64,000 nucleotides of DNA from Pholis gunnellus (lineage: Eukaryota > Chordata > Actinopteri > Perciformes > Pholidae): assembly GCA_910591455.2 (NCBI GenBank), contig OU342811.1, positions 3,489,947 to 3,553,946 on the forward strand. Direction: 5' to 3'. The number at the start of each line of letters is the position of its first letter. Positions within the stretch are counted from its first letter, which is position 1. Of this stretch, positions 22,001 through 32,000 are shown piece by piece. The notes under the pieces were generated by a model. The model did not search any database, was not told where the DNA came from, and was given only the letters and a program-made list of their open reading frames with translations. The position numbers were made by a program, and so were the translations under genes.

Positions 22001-23854
22001 ATGCATTTGCGAATCCAGCCATGTCAGGGGAGTCTCATAAAACCCACAAACAAATGTGTAGCAATCCACAAATAAATGCAGTACGATCCACAAATAAATA
22101 CATACAAATCCACAAACAAATAGAAAACTCCACACACAAATACATACAAATGCAGAAATATATTTCTGATTTTTTTTTTTACATTTATATAAATCGTAAT
22201 TTATTTATGTGTGCATTGGAATATATTTGTGAATCGTTCTGTGTGCATTTGTGAATCAAATTTATTTGTAAATCCTTCTGTGTGCATTTGTAAATCGAAT
22301 ATATTTGTGGATTGTTCTGTGCGCATTTGCAATTATTGAGACTGATCTGACCCCACCCCTATGTCTCTTCTTACTGGAAGTTGTGCACGCACATAAACAT
22401 CCACACATCCACATCCACTATTGTGAAATAAGGGGCAGGGTCACAATCTTCCAGTAAGTGATTATAGTCATCAACTGTTGTATTGTGTATTATTGTTTGA
22501 AATGACCTAGTTGTGTTCACAGTGATATATATTAATAATTTATACCCAGTCTAAAGTTTATTTTAGTCAAATGTGGCACACAACTTTAAGTGGAAAAGTT
22601 GGCCAAAAAATTGGGTGTTGTGTATAAAATACCCCAAATACAGGTATATGACGTTAGCTTATCATCTGAAAATGTTTTTAATTGTAAAGATTACAGATCA
22701 AAGATAGGTGTACATAGACCCTTCAATATTAACACCATTTTACCCAGACTGAGTTATCCTCAAAGTATATATTTTAATATATAATGAAAGAGGGTATTGG
22801 GACCAATAAAAAACATGAAACTTTGTTATTGAAATTTCTGCTGGTTGGGCCCTTTTTTGAGTTTGATTGATTGGACTATTCTTAATTTAGGTGGTGTTCT
22901 CTTTCAACGCCACCTGATCATTGTGTTGCCCAACAACCATTGGATGACTGGCGGCCGTGGATCAGAGATCTTCCAATCGGAAGATGGGCAGTTCATATCG
23001 ATGTGTCCTTGGGCTGTCCCATCGGTGTACGAATATGAATATGATTGCACTATGATGCAATGGGTGTGAATGTGTTTAGTCCTGATGTACAGGTGGCACA
23101 TTGCGTGTGGGAACTGTTGGGAATGGGTGAATGATGACATGTAGCTTAAAGGCGCTGTACTTAAAGTCTGTTTACCATTTAGCATGTCACTAATGACTTG
23201 TCTTACAGAACAAGATGTAGTTGTCCTGTAAGTGCTAATTCTTTGTTAATAATTTACATACTTTATTATCCCATTGTTTCACCCAGGACTCAAAAGTGAG
23301 ACTGTATTGAATATTCAGTATTAATCAGTGCCAGCATGACTAGAGAAAGGCTGATGGTATCATATTCACCTTAACAGCAGGAAATCTTTGTGTTTTATGC
23401 AACAGTTATACTTCATGTAACAATTGGAAAAACTATTATTTTGACGAGAGATGTGTTTATTTTCTAACAGTAGGGTATTTGTGTGATGACCTTTTAAATA
23501 ACGACAAAATAGTTTCTCAAGATAACCAGATATTCGTACCTCCCCCCCATACCCACAATCCTACAGGCCTGTACCGTCTTACAACAATGGCTTTGTCTGC
23601 GGCAGACAATGTGTGGTGTTGTCCAAGATATCTAACCTCATAATGCCCCCCCCATCTACCCTCCCTTTAATTACCCAGCATGCTCCACTGTCCTCTGCTA
23701 AATGGCCCCTTTTGTTTTGGTCCACCCCACCACCTTTGTTGACATCTACACTTGTGCTTCTGTGAGTAGTTCAACTATCTGTTATCCCTGTGTCTCAAAC
23801 AGTCTCTTTACACTTGTCTGGATCTCCTGTTTCTTGCAGAGATTCCTACAATGA
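10061..23854 (+). CDS. aldh3a2: Fatty aldehyde dehydrogenase, ALDH3A2-type (copy A)
   Basis: Oxidises long-chain fatty aldehydes to fatty acids with NAD+ at the ER membrane. Coding exons: 10061-10222, 12483-12714, 15655-15740, 15833-16041, 16204-16321, 17887-18028, 19558-19724, 19854-19953, 20065-20303, 23840-23854; all phases agree and the product is 489 residues (human FALDH 485). Seen motifs: GAWNYPW, TLELGGKSPCYID (catalytic Glu210), NCGQTCIAPDF (catalytic Cys244), EEIFGP, NEREKP, PFGGVG. The C-terminus MALLATLAGLAAFVVQ is a hydrophobic tail anchor, then RFLQ from the last exon. ATG 10061 is preferred to 10001 because homology starts there and a splice-acceptor-like sequence precedes it. 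The last exon is the least sure: in another phase it stays open for 23 codons, and without splicing exon 9 would run to a stop at 20388-20390. Confidence 0.93.
10643..11377. repeat. MITE-like repeat (family 2) in aldh3a2 intron 1, split by a SINE
   Basis: Ends GCAGGGTTG (10643) and CAACCCTGC (11369-11377) form an inverted pair. The interior 'atgaacgtaaacaatgaac' and 'ggctattgttagtactcaca' recur at 29200-29243 in intron 5 of the paralogue. Here the copy is interrupted by a tRNA-type SINE at 11038-11310; the flanking halves continue into each other when compared with the second copy. Confidence 0.75.
11038..11310 (-). mobile_element. tRNA-derived SINE, minus strand
   Basis: Reverse-oriented copy of a fish SINE. 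Its tail side carries 'tagtcttccgaccactc', 'gctttaacactacatg' and 'tcaggactatctaacattca'; its head side ends 'acctctgagccacagccg', the complement of a tRNA-like A box. Related copies: 18252-18343 (head only), 23058-23180 (tail only), 45541-45770. It sits inside the family 2 MITE, so it arrived later. Confidence 0.8.
12925..13055 (-). repeat. Fish MITE-like repeat (family 1), partial, minus strand
   Basis: Complement of the 5' part of the family: 'cctgaaggccaccgtagttc' then 'gttggtggcaatctgcaacc', 'actagatgccactaaat' and the end 'cacacactgctcctt'. Shorter than the copy at 2256 but less decayed. Confidence 0.75.
13060..13330. other. CpG-rich block of unknown origin in aldh3a2 intron 2
   Basis: About 16 CpG in 270 bases, more than GpC by my count, in an otherwise CpG-poor intron. 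It begins just after a family 1 MITE end. I found no reading frame, promoter box, tRNA, 5S or snRNA match in either strand. Its composition differs sharply from its neighbours. Confidence 0.45.
14070..14560 (+). mobile_element. LINE 3' end: reverse transcriptase protein C-terminus plus 3'UTR
   Basis: An open stretch reads VADPSHPGQKLFVPLPSGR, followed by SIRTKTSRHMNSFFPSA and WLIN then TGA at about 14229. This is the usual C-terminal signature of L2/Rex1-type non-LTR elements (positions of 'HP', 'LPSGRR' and 'NSFFP'). A 3'UTR of about 330 bases follows with a polyA-like AATAAA and a short 'gattctgatt' tail near 14547. 5' truncation is typical of such insertions. Confidence 0.8.
18252..18343 (+). 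mobile_element. tRNA-like SINE head, fragment
   Basis: 'ggcggctgtggctcagaggt' carries an A-box-like TGGCTCAGAGG and, 35 bases on, 'ggcggtttgatccttggctc' carries a B-box-like GGTTTGATCC. These are the internal RNA polymerase III promoter parts of a tRNA-derived SINE; the acceptor stem does not pair, so it is not a tRNA gene. In aldh3a2 intron 6. Confidence 0.75.
21583..21695 (-). repeat. Fish MITE-like repeat (family 1), terminal fragment
   Basis: 'ccagcgtgtaggatttagg' is the complement of the family's right end, followed by 'gcagaaattcaatatgatat' and 'gttttcatttg'. It stops abruptly near 21695, where a LINE fragment begins. Confidence 0.65.
21780..21870 (+). mobile_element. LINE reverse transcriptase fragment
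   Basis: One frame reads ITGAPQGC then LLLFALFTYDCM. The motif TGAPQGC followed by a hydrophobic run and a YxxDC-like end is the palm region of L2/Rex-type LINE reverse transcriptases. The SP residues usual after GC are changed and the frame closes soon after, so this is a short dead relic. Confidence 0.65.
21896..22330. repeat. GC-box minisatellite followed by inverted minisatellite arms
   Basis: 21900-21930 holds two copies of GGGGCGGGGGGAG. From about 22045 the words 'atccacaaataaat' and 'atccacaaacaaat' repeat four or five times; from about 22195 to 22325 the complementary words 'atttgtgaatcgttctgtgt' and 'atttgtggattgttctgtg' repeat. The two arrays are therefore arms of an imperfect palindrome around an AT-rich centre near 22175. 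Confidence 0.65.
23058..23180 (+). mobile_element. tRNA-derived SINE tail, fragment
   Basis: 'gtttagtcctgatgtacagg', 'tggcaca', 'gaatgatgacatgtagctt' and 'aaaggcgctgtacttaaag' are the plus-strand equivalents of the tail seen reversed at 11038-11310 and 45541-45770. The tRNA-like head is absent here. Confidence 0.7.
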
Positions 23855-24170
23855 GGCTGAGGAGCAGAAGCTGGTGGTGCAGGTGAACGTGGGACTGCCA
23901 CCCGACTCCTGACCTGTAGTAAAAATACAGCACTCCTGTGATTTACTGGTCCATTACATTTCCCATGTATGCATTACTGTAGACTGATTTCTGTCTCTTA
24001 AATATATGGTTTTATAGCATTTCAAGTATGTTACATCTGAAGCTGCTACCAGAGTTTAATATTGTTTCACAGCATGTTTATAGCACTATAATCTGCAATA
24101 TTGGTATTGAATTTGGTGATTGGAGAGTTTTCTTTTAGTTTGTGAAATTATGAAAAATTCCAACACTGGT

Positions 24171-24176
24171 AATAAA
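24171..24176 (+). terminator. aldh3a2: aldh3a2 (copy A) polyA signal
   Basis: AATAAA 317 bases after the stop codon at 23852-23854, followed by 'ctgtgtaacatgtctgcttt', a plausible GT/T-rich downstream element. Confidence 0.7.
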
Positions 24177-24460
24177 ACTGTGTAACATGTCTGCTTTTAA
24201 TGATGCCAGTTCTGTTTTTTGTTTCTGCAAATATGCATAAACACAAAAAGTATATTATAAATCACTGTCCTGCTGTTGTTTTTTATTGATTAACTAATTT
24301 ACGATTTGATATATCTTAACAGTACAGTGGCATATTATTAACAGTCCCAAGGTTATTGTAATTTATGACATGCTGCTATGGTTTATATGCTGGTATTAAG
24401 ATACATTGACCTCCATGAGGACTCTCTGGGTAAAAAATTAGCTCTAAAGGCTGTAAAGGT

Positions 24461-24708
24461 GGGGGGCGGGTCTGATGTTATCAAAGGTCTCACTGCTCCA
24501 GGTGCTCTGAATGAAGCTGGTGGCTACAGTGAGCAAGCTCCCCGGTAAACTGATCCCAGAGCAGCTGACTGGTAACCAGTGGACAATGACCGTCAGTCAG
24601 TCAGTCCGCAGCGTGTCGGGCTTCTGAAGCGCTTTCACATCGGAGCAGTGACGGATCACTGAAGCAATGTTTTACTGAGAATCCACCGTGTTTGACCCGA
24701 GGCTTCTG
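24461..24708 (+). promoter_or_regulatory. Promoter and noncoding exon 1 of the second aldh3a gene
   Basis: A GC box (GGGGGCGGG) at 24461-24469 begins a less AT-rich stretch. A strong splice donor, TTCTG|GTGAGT, at 24709 fits a noncoding first exon ending at 24708; the matching acceptor is 26048-26049, leaving 31 bases of 5'UTR before the ATG. The exact start site is not visible. The gap from the upstream gene's polyA signal is under 300 bases. Confidence 0.55.
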
Positions 24709-25582
24709 GTGAGTCGACTTTTTCTCCTTTCTCAACTGTTCCGAATCAAACGAGCGGATAATGCTCTCAATCGATATCATATCATATTCGAGATGATCGC
24801 GTTTAGATCGCAGATCTCAGTTAGTTAAATAATAACAGGTTACATATACAGGATGATGTCAAACACATGCTTCATGTAAATACATGCCCATCAACACGGA
24901 CGACAGGAGGTTTGGAAACGTCTGGTACAAATAGATGCAGATTTCAATGCCATCATCATTCAGCAAAAAAAAACAACTTTGCTTCTGCTGATGCTGTGAG
25001 AGAGACTCACATTGTAGACTGATGGAAGTTGGGCTATAAGATATAGAGTTGAGTCTTCTACAAATAACTGTTCAATAGCCTAGCCTATTTAATATAGCTT
25101 TACTTCTGAAAAATACATTTTAAAACAAAAGTGTCATGGGTGAGGATTTGAGCATTTTAATAAAGATAACGAAATACTTTTTATAAAGGCATCAAATCTC
25201 AAAGAAATGTCAGCAGAGATCTTTGTACATTTTTTTTTAGAAGAAACCAAAAACCCAAATCTGGTTTAAAGAGGAAACAACGTTATATATTTTGTAATAC
25301 CCTATACCTTATATTTGTTGCCTACTTTGCTCAAAAACTGAGCAGACATTGGAGTTGTCTGCTATCGTCTTTCACTTGTTTTAGAACTTGTTTTGCACAT
25401 TACAACTTTTGAGGCAAAACTATTTAGAGAGAGTTTAGAGTTTACCTGGCTTAGATGTGTTCAAGGCTGGTTTGTTGTGTAACTGTACATACTAAGCAAT
25501 TTGTTACCTTTTGGCATCACTCATGACCAGATTCAATAAGACTGTTAAGTGCTCATTAATGGTCTTTTGTAGGTCCTCCCGT

Positions 25583-25885
25583 AGAGTGCTACAGGGAGGA
25601 TCTGTTTTTGTGGGCCAACCCGGAAGTTAGCATTGCCTTGGTTCACTCAACTACATTTTTCTGTGGGGATTATTGCAGAAAATAATCTCTGTGGCATAAC
25701 AAACATTCATGATACTTATAAATGTTGTTCTGCAAGATAATCAATCTTCAAAATTGACTGACGTATTCCATGTTGAAGAACAAAACCGCAGACAAAAAAT
25801 GTAAAAACACCCATCGACTTCGAGATGTGGAAGAATGATAACCCATTTCCGGGTTTTAGTACACATTCCTGCAGCACTCTCTAGT
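25583..25885. repeat. MITE-like repeat with GAGTGCTRCAGG inverted ends
   Basis: Left end 'tagagtgctacaggga' and right end 'ttcctgcagcactctcta' are inverted copies of each other with one or two changes, about 300 bases apart, in intron 1 of the second aldh3a gene. The interior is AT-rich and non-coding. Confidence 0.6.
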
Positions 25886-26080
25886 TTATTAGATCTACAT
25901 GTATGGTGAGTAAAGGGAGGCAGGAAAGTGTTTGCTCAGGCTTTGGCCAGCCCTGCTGGATTGTGCAGAAAATAGAAGTTATTTTGACAGCTCATTAAGA
26001 GGATATATTCATAACAGACGAGCTTGCTGTCCTACGTCTGTGTCTGCAGTTTCAGAGGCTTTGTAGTCCTCAAGCTATCT

Positions 26081-29000
26081 ATGGAGAGGCAAGCGGTGAA
26101 GCGGGCCAAGGAGGCCTTCCTGAGTGGCAGGACTCGGCCTCTGGAGTTCAGACTGCAACAGCTTCACGCCCTGAAGAGGATGATCACTGAGAAAGAGGCT
26201 GAGATCTCCGCTGCTCTCAAACAGGACATCAACAGGGTGAGTGGAGACACAGCACACCGCTGCATGCAACATTTAATGTGACAATAATAATGTGACGAGC
26301 ATGCTGGATTTCCTACAGAGCCAGTACGACACACCGCTCTTGGAGTTGATTGGCATTGAGAATGAGATCAAGCTGGCTTTAGAGAAACTGCCAGTGTGGG
26401 CAGCTCCACGACCGGTCGAAAGGAACCTCCTCACCATTTCAGATGAGGTCTATGTGCAGCCGGAGCCTCTGGGAGTGGTGCTCATCATCGGGGCCTGGAA
26501 CTACCCGTGGGCTGTCACCCTCCAGCCCCTGGTTGGAGCTATCGCTGCTGGTAAGTAAAAGTTCAGAAAAAAAAGAAAAGTCATTTAAAAAAGGAATCAA
26601 AAGTCATCACTTTCTTCTGCTACATAATAAGTAGAAACAAAGGTCATATAAAGAGTAGACACATGTGGTACAAATCACTTCTGAGAACGAATGAAATGAT
26701 ATTTTAAAATATTTCAAAAACCTACATGACGAAGAAATTCTGATAAAATGGACCATGTAACCTATTTTAATCACTCAAAAACATATATAGACAAAGTACT
26801 TCAAGATACTACAAGTACTACCACAATTTCACCTATTTCTCGCCAGGAGAAGGCGAGCAATGTTCACCGTTATCAATCCCAGCCGCGATCTACGGGACTT
26901 TCACACACACAAGGACAAGACACTGAATCCAACCATAGCTTCCGAATTCTTCTACTTCGAACCATTAGAAAGTTACAATTATTCTTCCGCAGATCAACAC
27001 ACAGCGTATCATCATAAATATTGAAATGCTTCGTACCTTTTAGATGTTTTTCTGGAAGAAGATTGCCCCGAAAAAATGTTAATCCTTTCCTCCATTTGCA
27101 GCTGCTCTCTGTCCTTTGTTCTTCGAAGCAACTGAGTCTCTACGAGCTTCTATGACGAATAATTTCAGTTTTGGCCAATGGGTTTGACCCATGGGGGCGG
27201 ATCACGGTTTTCGATTATTTTATTGGCTTAAAATTCAGTCAAACAACTCAAAGAACGTATCAATACACTGCCCAGACTCTTCCGGGTTCAGAACTGTCAC
27301 ATGCGCAAATCGGCCATTCACAGGCTTTGGTAAGGTTCAATTGCATTCTGTAAAACTGAAATTCTGACGAAAATGAGCCATGTTTTACAGGTTTTTATAT
27401 GGCCCACGCTCTCAAAATGATGCCACACTGCTGTATTAGATAGATTGAACACTATTAGTGATAAAAGAAGTGAAATATATAGTTATATAGTATATAAAAG
27501 TACAATAAAACGGCTATATGTGCTGCTTCCAAAATCAGAATCGATGTTGGCTGACCTCAGCTGACCTGTACACCTGCCTTGATTTCACAGGCATACTTCA
27601 CTCTATCAAAGCCAATTTCTTTTTAAAAGGACTGCTGACGTGTTGTGATTTGATTTGGGAGAGTTTAGGCATGCGTGTGCATCATTTCAAATCAATAAAA
27701 AAAAAAGGCGAACCTGAACATTTTCAATTTGAGCTGTGTGTAACATTCGTCCAGCATTTACCAGTAACATATACAATGATATGTACACATATTAACAAAG
27801 CTCACATTTATTTGTTTTATTATGCCATTTAAATTATTCAAATAGACCTTGTAGTTAGAGATTTACACTCTCTTGAGTATGGGTATGACATTTTCGAGCA
27901 GAGGTCTCAAAATAGGCCTAGGGTTTAAGAGGTTAAATACTTGTAATATATGCATGTTCGTCAAACTTGTGTTTTGCAGTAGAAGTTTGAGAAGAATTGA
28001 GAGAGAAAAGTCTCTCCAGTGAACTTCAGTTTGACAACATTCACAGTCTCACTCTACTTGTGTGCTCTCCGTCACTCGGTGATGTCATTCCACTCACAGA
28101 GACCTGTGTTCTCTCTCTACAGGCAACGCAGCCGTAGTGAAGCCGTCAGAGCTCAGCGAACACTCGTCCCTCCTCCTCCGGGCTCTGCTGCCTCGCTATC
28201 TGGACAAGGTCTGAACACCGGCTGCTATTGTTAATGGAATAATGTTCAGCGCTGCTGTAACGTCAAAGCCTTGTACCAACACAGTACATTGCATCCCAGA
28301 TATGTTTGACTTTGGCCAAGTGGCCACGGTATGAGCAGGGACCCATTCTACCTGAGAGCTAACATCATCTTGAATGTGTCAGGAACGTTTCACAAAAAGG
28401 CTTTATATTTTAGTTACCCCTTTTAGGTGACATAATTGCATACTTCAAGATGAAAAAAACGATAAATAAAACGTTGCTGTTTATTTCCAGGATCTGTATC
28501 CGGTTGTAACAGGTGGAGTGTCAGAGACCCAGGAGCTGCTGAAGCAAAGGTTTGACCACGTCTTCTACACAGGAAGCAGCGCCGTGGGTAAACTGGTGAT
28601 GGAGGCTGCGGCTCGCCACCTCACCCCAGTGACCCTGGAGCTGGGAGGGAAGAGCCCCTGCTACATCGACAAGAACTGTGACATCAGAATCGCCTGCCGG
28701 TAACATGCCACTCACCAGAGTAGCCCGTTTCACTAGTGGTCACACGCAGAGCCAAATGACACGCTAGCTCTGAGGAGTATTTTCGGGTAATTTGGCCTCA
28801 TGTGTTATGATAAGATTACAGCAATGTGTACTTGATGACCTGTAGAAGTTAAGCATTTGGACCAAAGAGCAGCTTTAACTGCTACAGCTGCTATGTCTGC
28901 AGTCCTGCTGAAGTCATAATGGTAAAGTGTGTGTGTTTATGAAATACTGAGGTGAATGATCTATTGGATACACATTGATTTTGGTATCAATTGTTCTCAA

Positions 29001-32000
29001 AGCTAATCGTGGGAATCTTGAGTGAAGAGTACGCTAGATAAAAAAAATGGTCCAACTGAACAACCCAACTCTTTCCAAAGTAGCTAGCAGCACTAGCTCC
29101 ACAAGTCGCTGAATCTTGCAAGAGTGCCAAGTCAGCAACACTGATAAACCGTCCCTTCAGGCCACTCCCCCAAAGTTATCATAATATATCACATATCATT
29201 ATGAACGTAAACAATGAACCTGGCTATTGTTAGTACTCACATCTGTCATACTAGCAGCATGTAGACAGGGAGGTAGCTCGTTCAATCATTTTATTACAGT
29301 CCTGCGACAGATTGTTTCCTTTTCTTTCACGGAGCATTTGATTTATAGATTGCTGTCGGGATGTAAAGAGAATCTCAACAAATATATCAAGAAATGTTTT
29401 TTTTAAATGAATTATTGATTTCCTAGCATACTGGCAGGTATCCGTTTCTATTCATTTCAGTATACTATAACAAAAGTACTTGAGAGACTTGAAACCTGCT
29501 GAAGTCTTTGTCACAGTGATAATTTGTTACTATTATTTTTGTTAGTATTAGCTCCTACATCTAATATTAGAGGAAAGCTATTTAACACAAGCCTTATTTT
29601 TTGCACCCAAAAAACACAAGCTACATCCAATCAACTCAAATTTGTGTTTACATCTTTACATTTTATTATCACTGCGGTGATTATTGCTGATCAAATAATG
29701 TCAGAGTGTCATGGAATAGATCACGAAGCACATTTCTCAAAAGCACTGTGATGTGATGTTCTTTTTCTAAAGTGTAGGGAAACACACAGAAACCAGTGGC
29801 AAGTCGAAAATGAACTGTAACTACATAGTGGTTTGGAAAAGGGTTGAAAACAATGCAAATGTATTCATGTTTGTGGTTTAAGAGGACGTAACATACACAC
29901 CACTGGAATTGTCCTTAAGCTTTGGATGGATTAGCGAGCTGTACGCTTGTAACAGTTCTATTATTTTTGTACTGCTACATATGCATACATATGCCTGGAT
30001 GTGACTTCCTCAAAACCATAAAACACTGTCACACGCATTGTTCATTAGGTAAAGTGTAAATGAAAGTGATCAACATTGACAATGTGTTCCTCCATACCCG
30101 TTTGTGTGCAGTCGTATAACATGGGGAAAGTTTGTCAACTGCGGTCAGACGTGCATTGCTCCAGACTTCATCGTGTGTGAACCCTGCATCCAGGGCCGAG
30201 TGGTGGACTGCATCCGACAAACTCTACTGGTACCATCCTTTAGACCTGTCTACGCTAACATCTAAATCAAAATGAAACTGCACAGTTTTTCAAAAAACCT
30301 TCTGATTCATCGCAGGAATTCTATGGCGCTGATCCCAAATGCTCGCCAGACTACGGCCGAATCATCAACCAGCATCATTTCAACAGAGTCATGGGTCTGA
30401 TGGAGGGCTACACCCCTGTGGTGGGTGGACAGAGTGATGCCTCACAGCGCTACATTGGTAGGAAGATACAGCGAGGTAATGAATAAATCGTGCTGAAATC
30501 AATATTTCTGTTTAATGAACATTGTTCATGTACATGCAGCCCCAACCGTGCTAAAGGACGTGCCCCCTCACTCCAGGCTGATGCAGGAGGAGATTTTCGG
30601 CCCCTTGCTGCCTATAGTGGCTGTGAGCGACATGGACGATGCCATCCGCTTCATCAACGAGAGAGAGAAACCTCTGGCACTCTACATCTTCTGCTCTGAT
30701 AAGAAGGTGAGAGGAAACCAAACTGCAGGCGTGAGGAGATTTAAAGCAGGTTTGAATGTTTAATGTTCTTTATGTTTCTCCTTTCTTCTGCTGCCGTCTC
30801 TGAAAGGCAACAAAAAGGATGATTGAGGAGACCTCAAGTGGAGGAGTGACGGTCAATGACGTCATGATGCACTACACACTCAGCTCACTCCCATTTGGTG
30901 GTGTCGGTAAGACTGCCTCAAAGTGCATTGTTGTCTGTATGTTTAGTTAGGGGGACTTCATCATGAGAGCAGTGCATGGCTGGATTAACTTGTTAGGGGG
31001 GCCCATAGGCTGCATAGATGGATGATGCCTCTCCACTTCCTCCCACTGTACAGAAGTGAAGCCAAAATATCCCGGGATACGGGAGCTGCCATCTTGCGCG
31101 TTTGCTGTCATTTGCAGCCCGAGTCTGCCCGGTAGTGATTTGGTGGCTGAAGGTGCACTATCACTATATTGCTCAGGGCAAACTTTTTTGTTTGGCCCCT
31201 ATTTCCCCTTTAGTACTCTTAGCTGATGAGACCAAACAGATGCACTCCAGTTCAAAACAAGGTGAAATTAAAGAAACACTGTTTAACATTTAGGGGATTA
31301 ATGATATTCAAAATATTTTACTCATGTATAATTACTTGAAACTAAGAATTGTTGTGTTTTTTTGTTACCTTAGATTAGAAAAAGCCATTTATATCTACAT
31401 AGGGAGTGGGTCCTCTTCCATAGAGTTTGCCATCTTGTACCGCCATGTTTCTACAGCAGCACAGAATGGACAAACAGGACACTGGCTCTATAGCGAGAGG
31501 CAGGGATGGGTCCCGAAACTCAGTATTAAATGGGTAGCAGTTAGGGGTGCAACGGATCACTAACCTCACGGTTCGGTTCGGATCACGGTTCTTGAGTCAC
31601 GGTTCAGATCATTTTTCAGCTCAGCAAAGAAAAGGGGAGGAGACAAATATAACTTTGCTTTCTATTTATTAATTAAATAACTTCAAGAACACTTAAAGCA
31701 AAGAACTTTGGGCTATTGTCTTACATAAAAACAAAAATATTTAGGATGTCCAATTTGAAACAAAATGAAACAAATAACAAATTTATATAAAACTAATTTC
31801 TGTTACGTTTAAGTGCAACATGAGGTATGTTGATACCCTCTTCGGGGCAGACTGGAGCTAGCTTCCACTGTTTACACTGAACTGAACTGATCGGCAACAA
31901 CTTGGCTCAATGTTTACTTCTGTCAGGTTAAGTCATTCAAATACACAATAATGTTTACCATTACTGTGAAATGGTCTTTTCAAGAAGATGAGAATATCTC

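Noticed and set aside
15848..28685. Explaining the identical exon tracts as a wholly recent gene duplication
   Set aside because: Introns, other exons and the C-termini of the two genes are strongly diverged, so the duplication itself is old.
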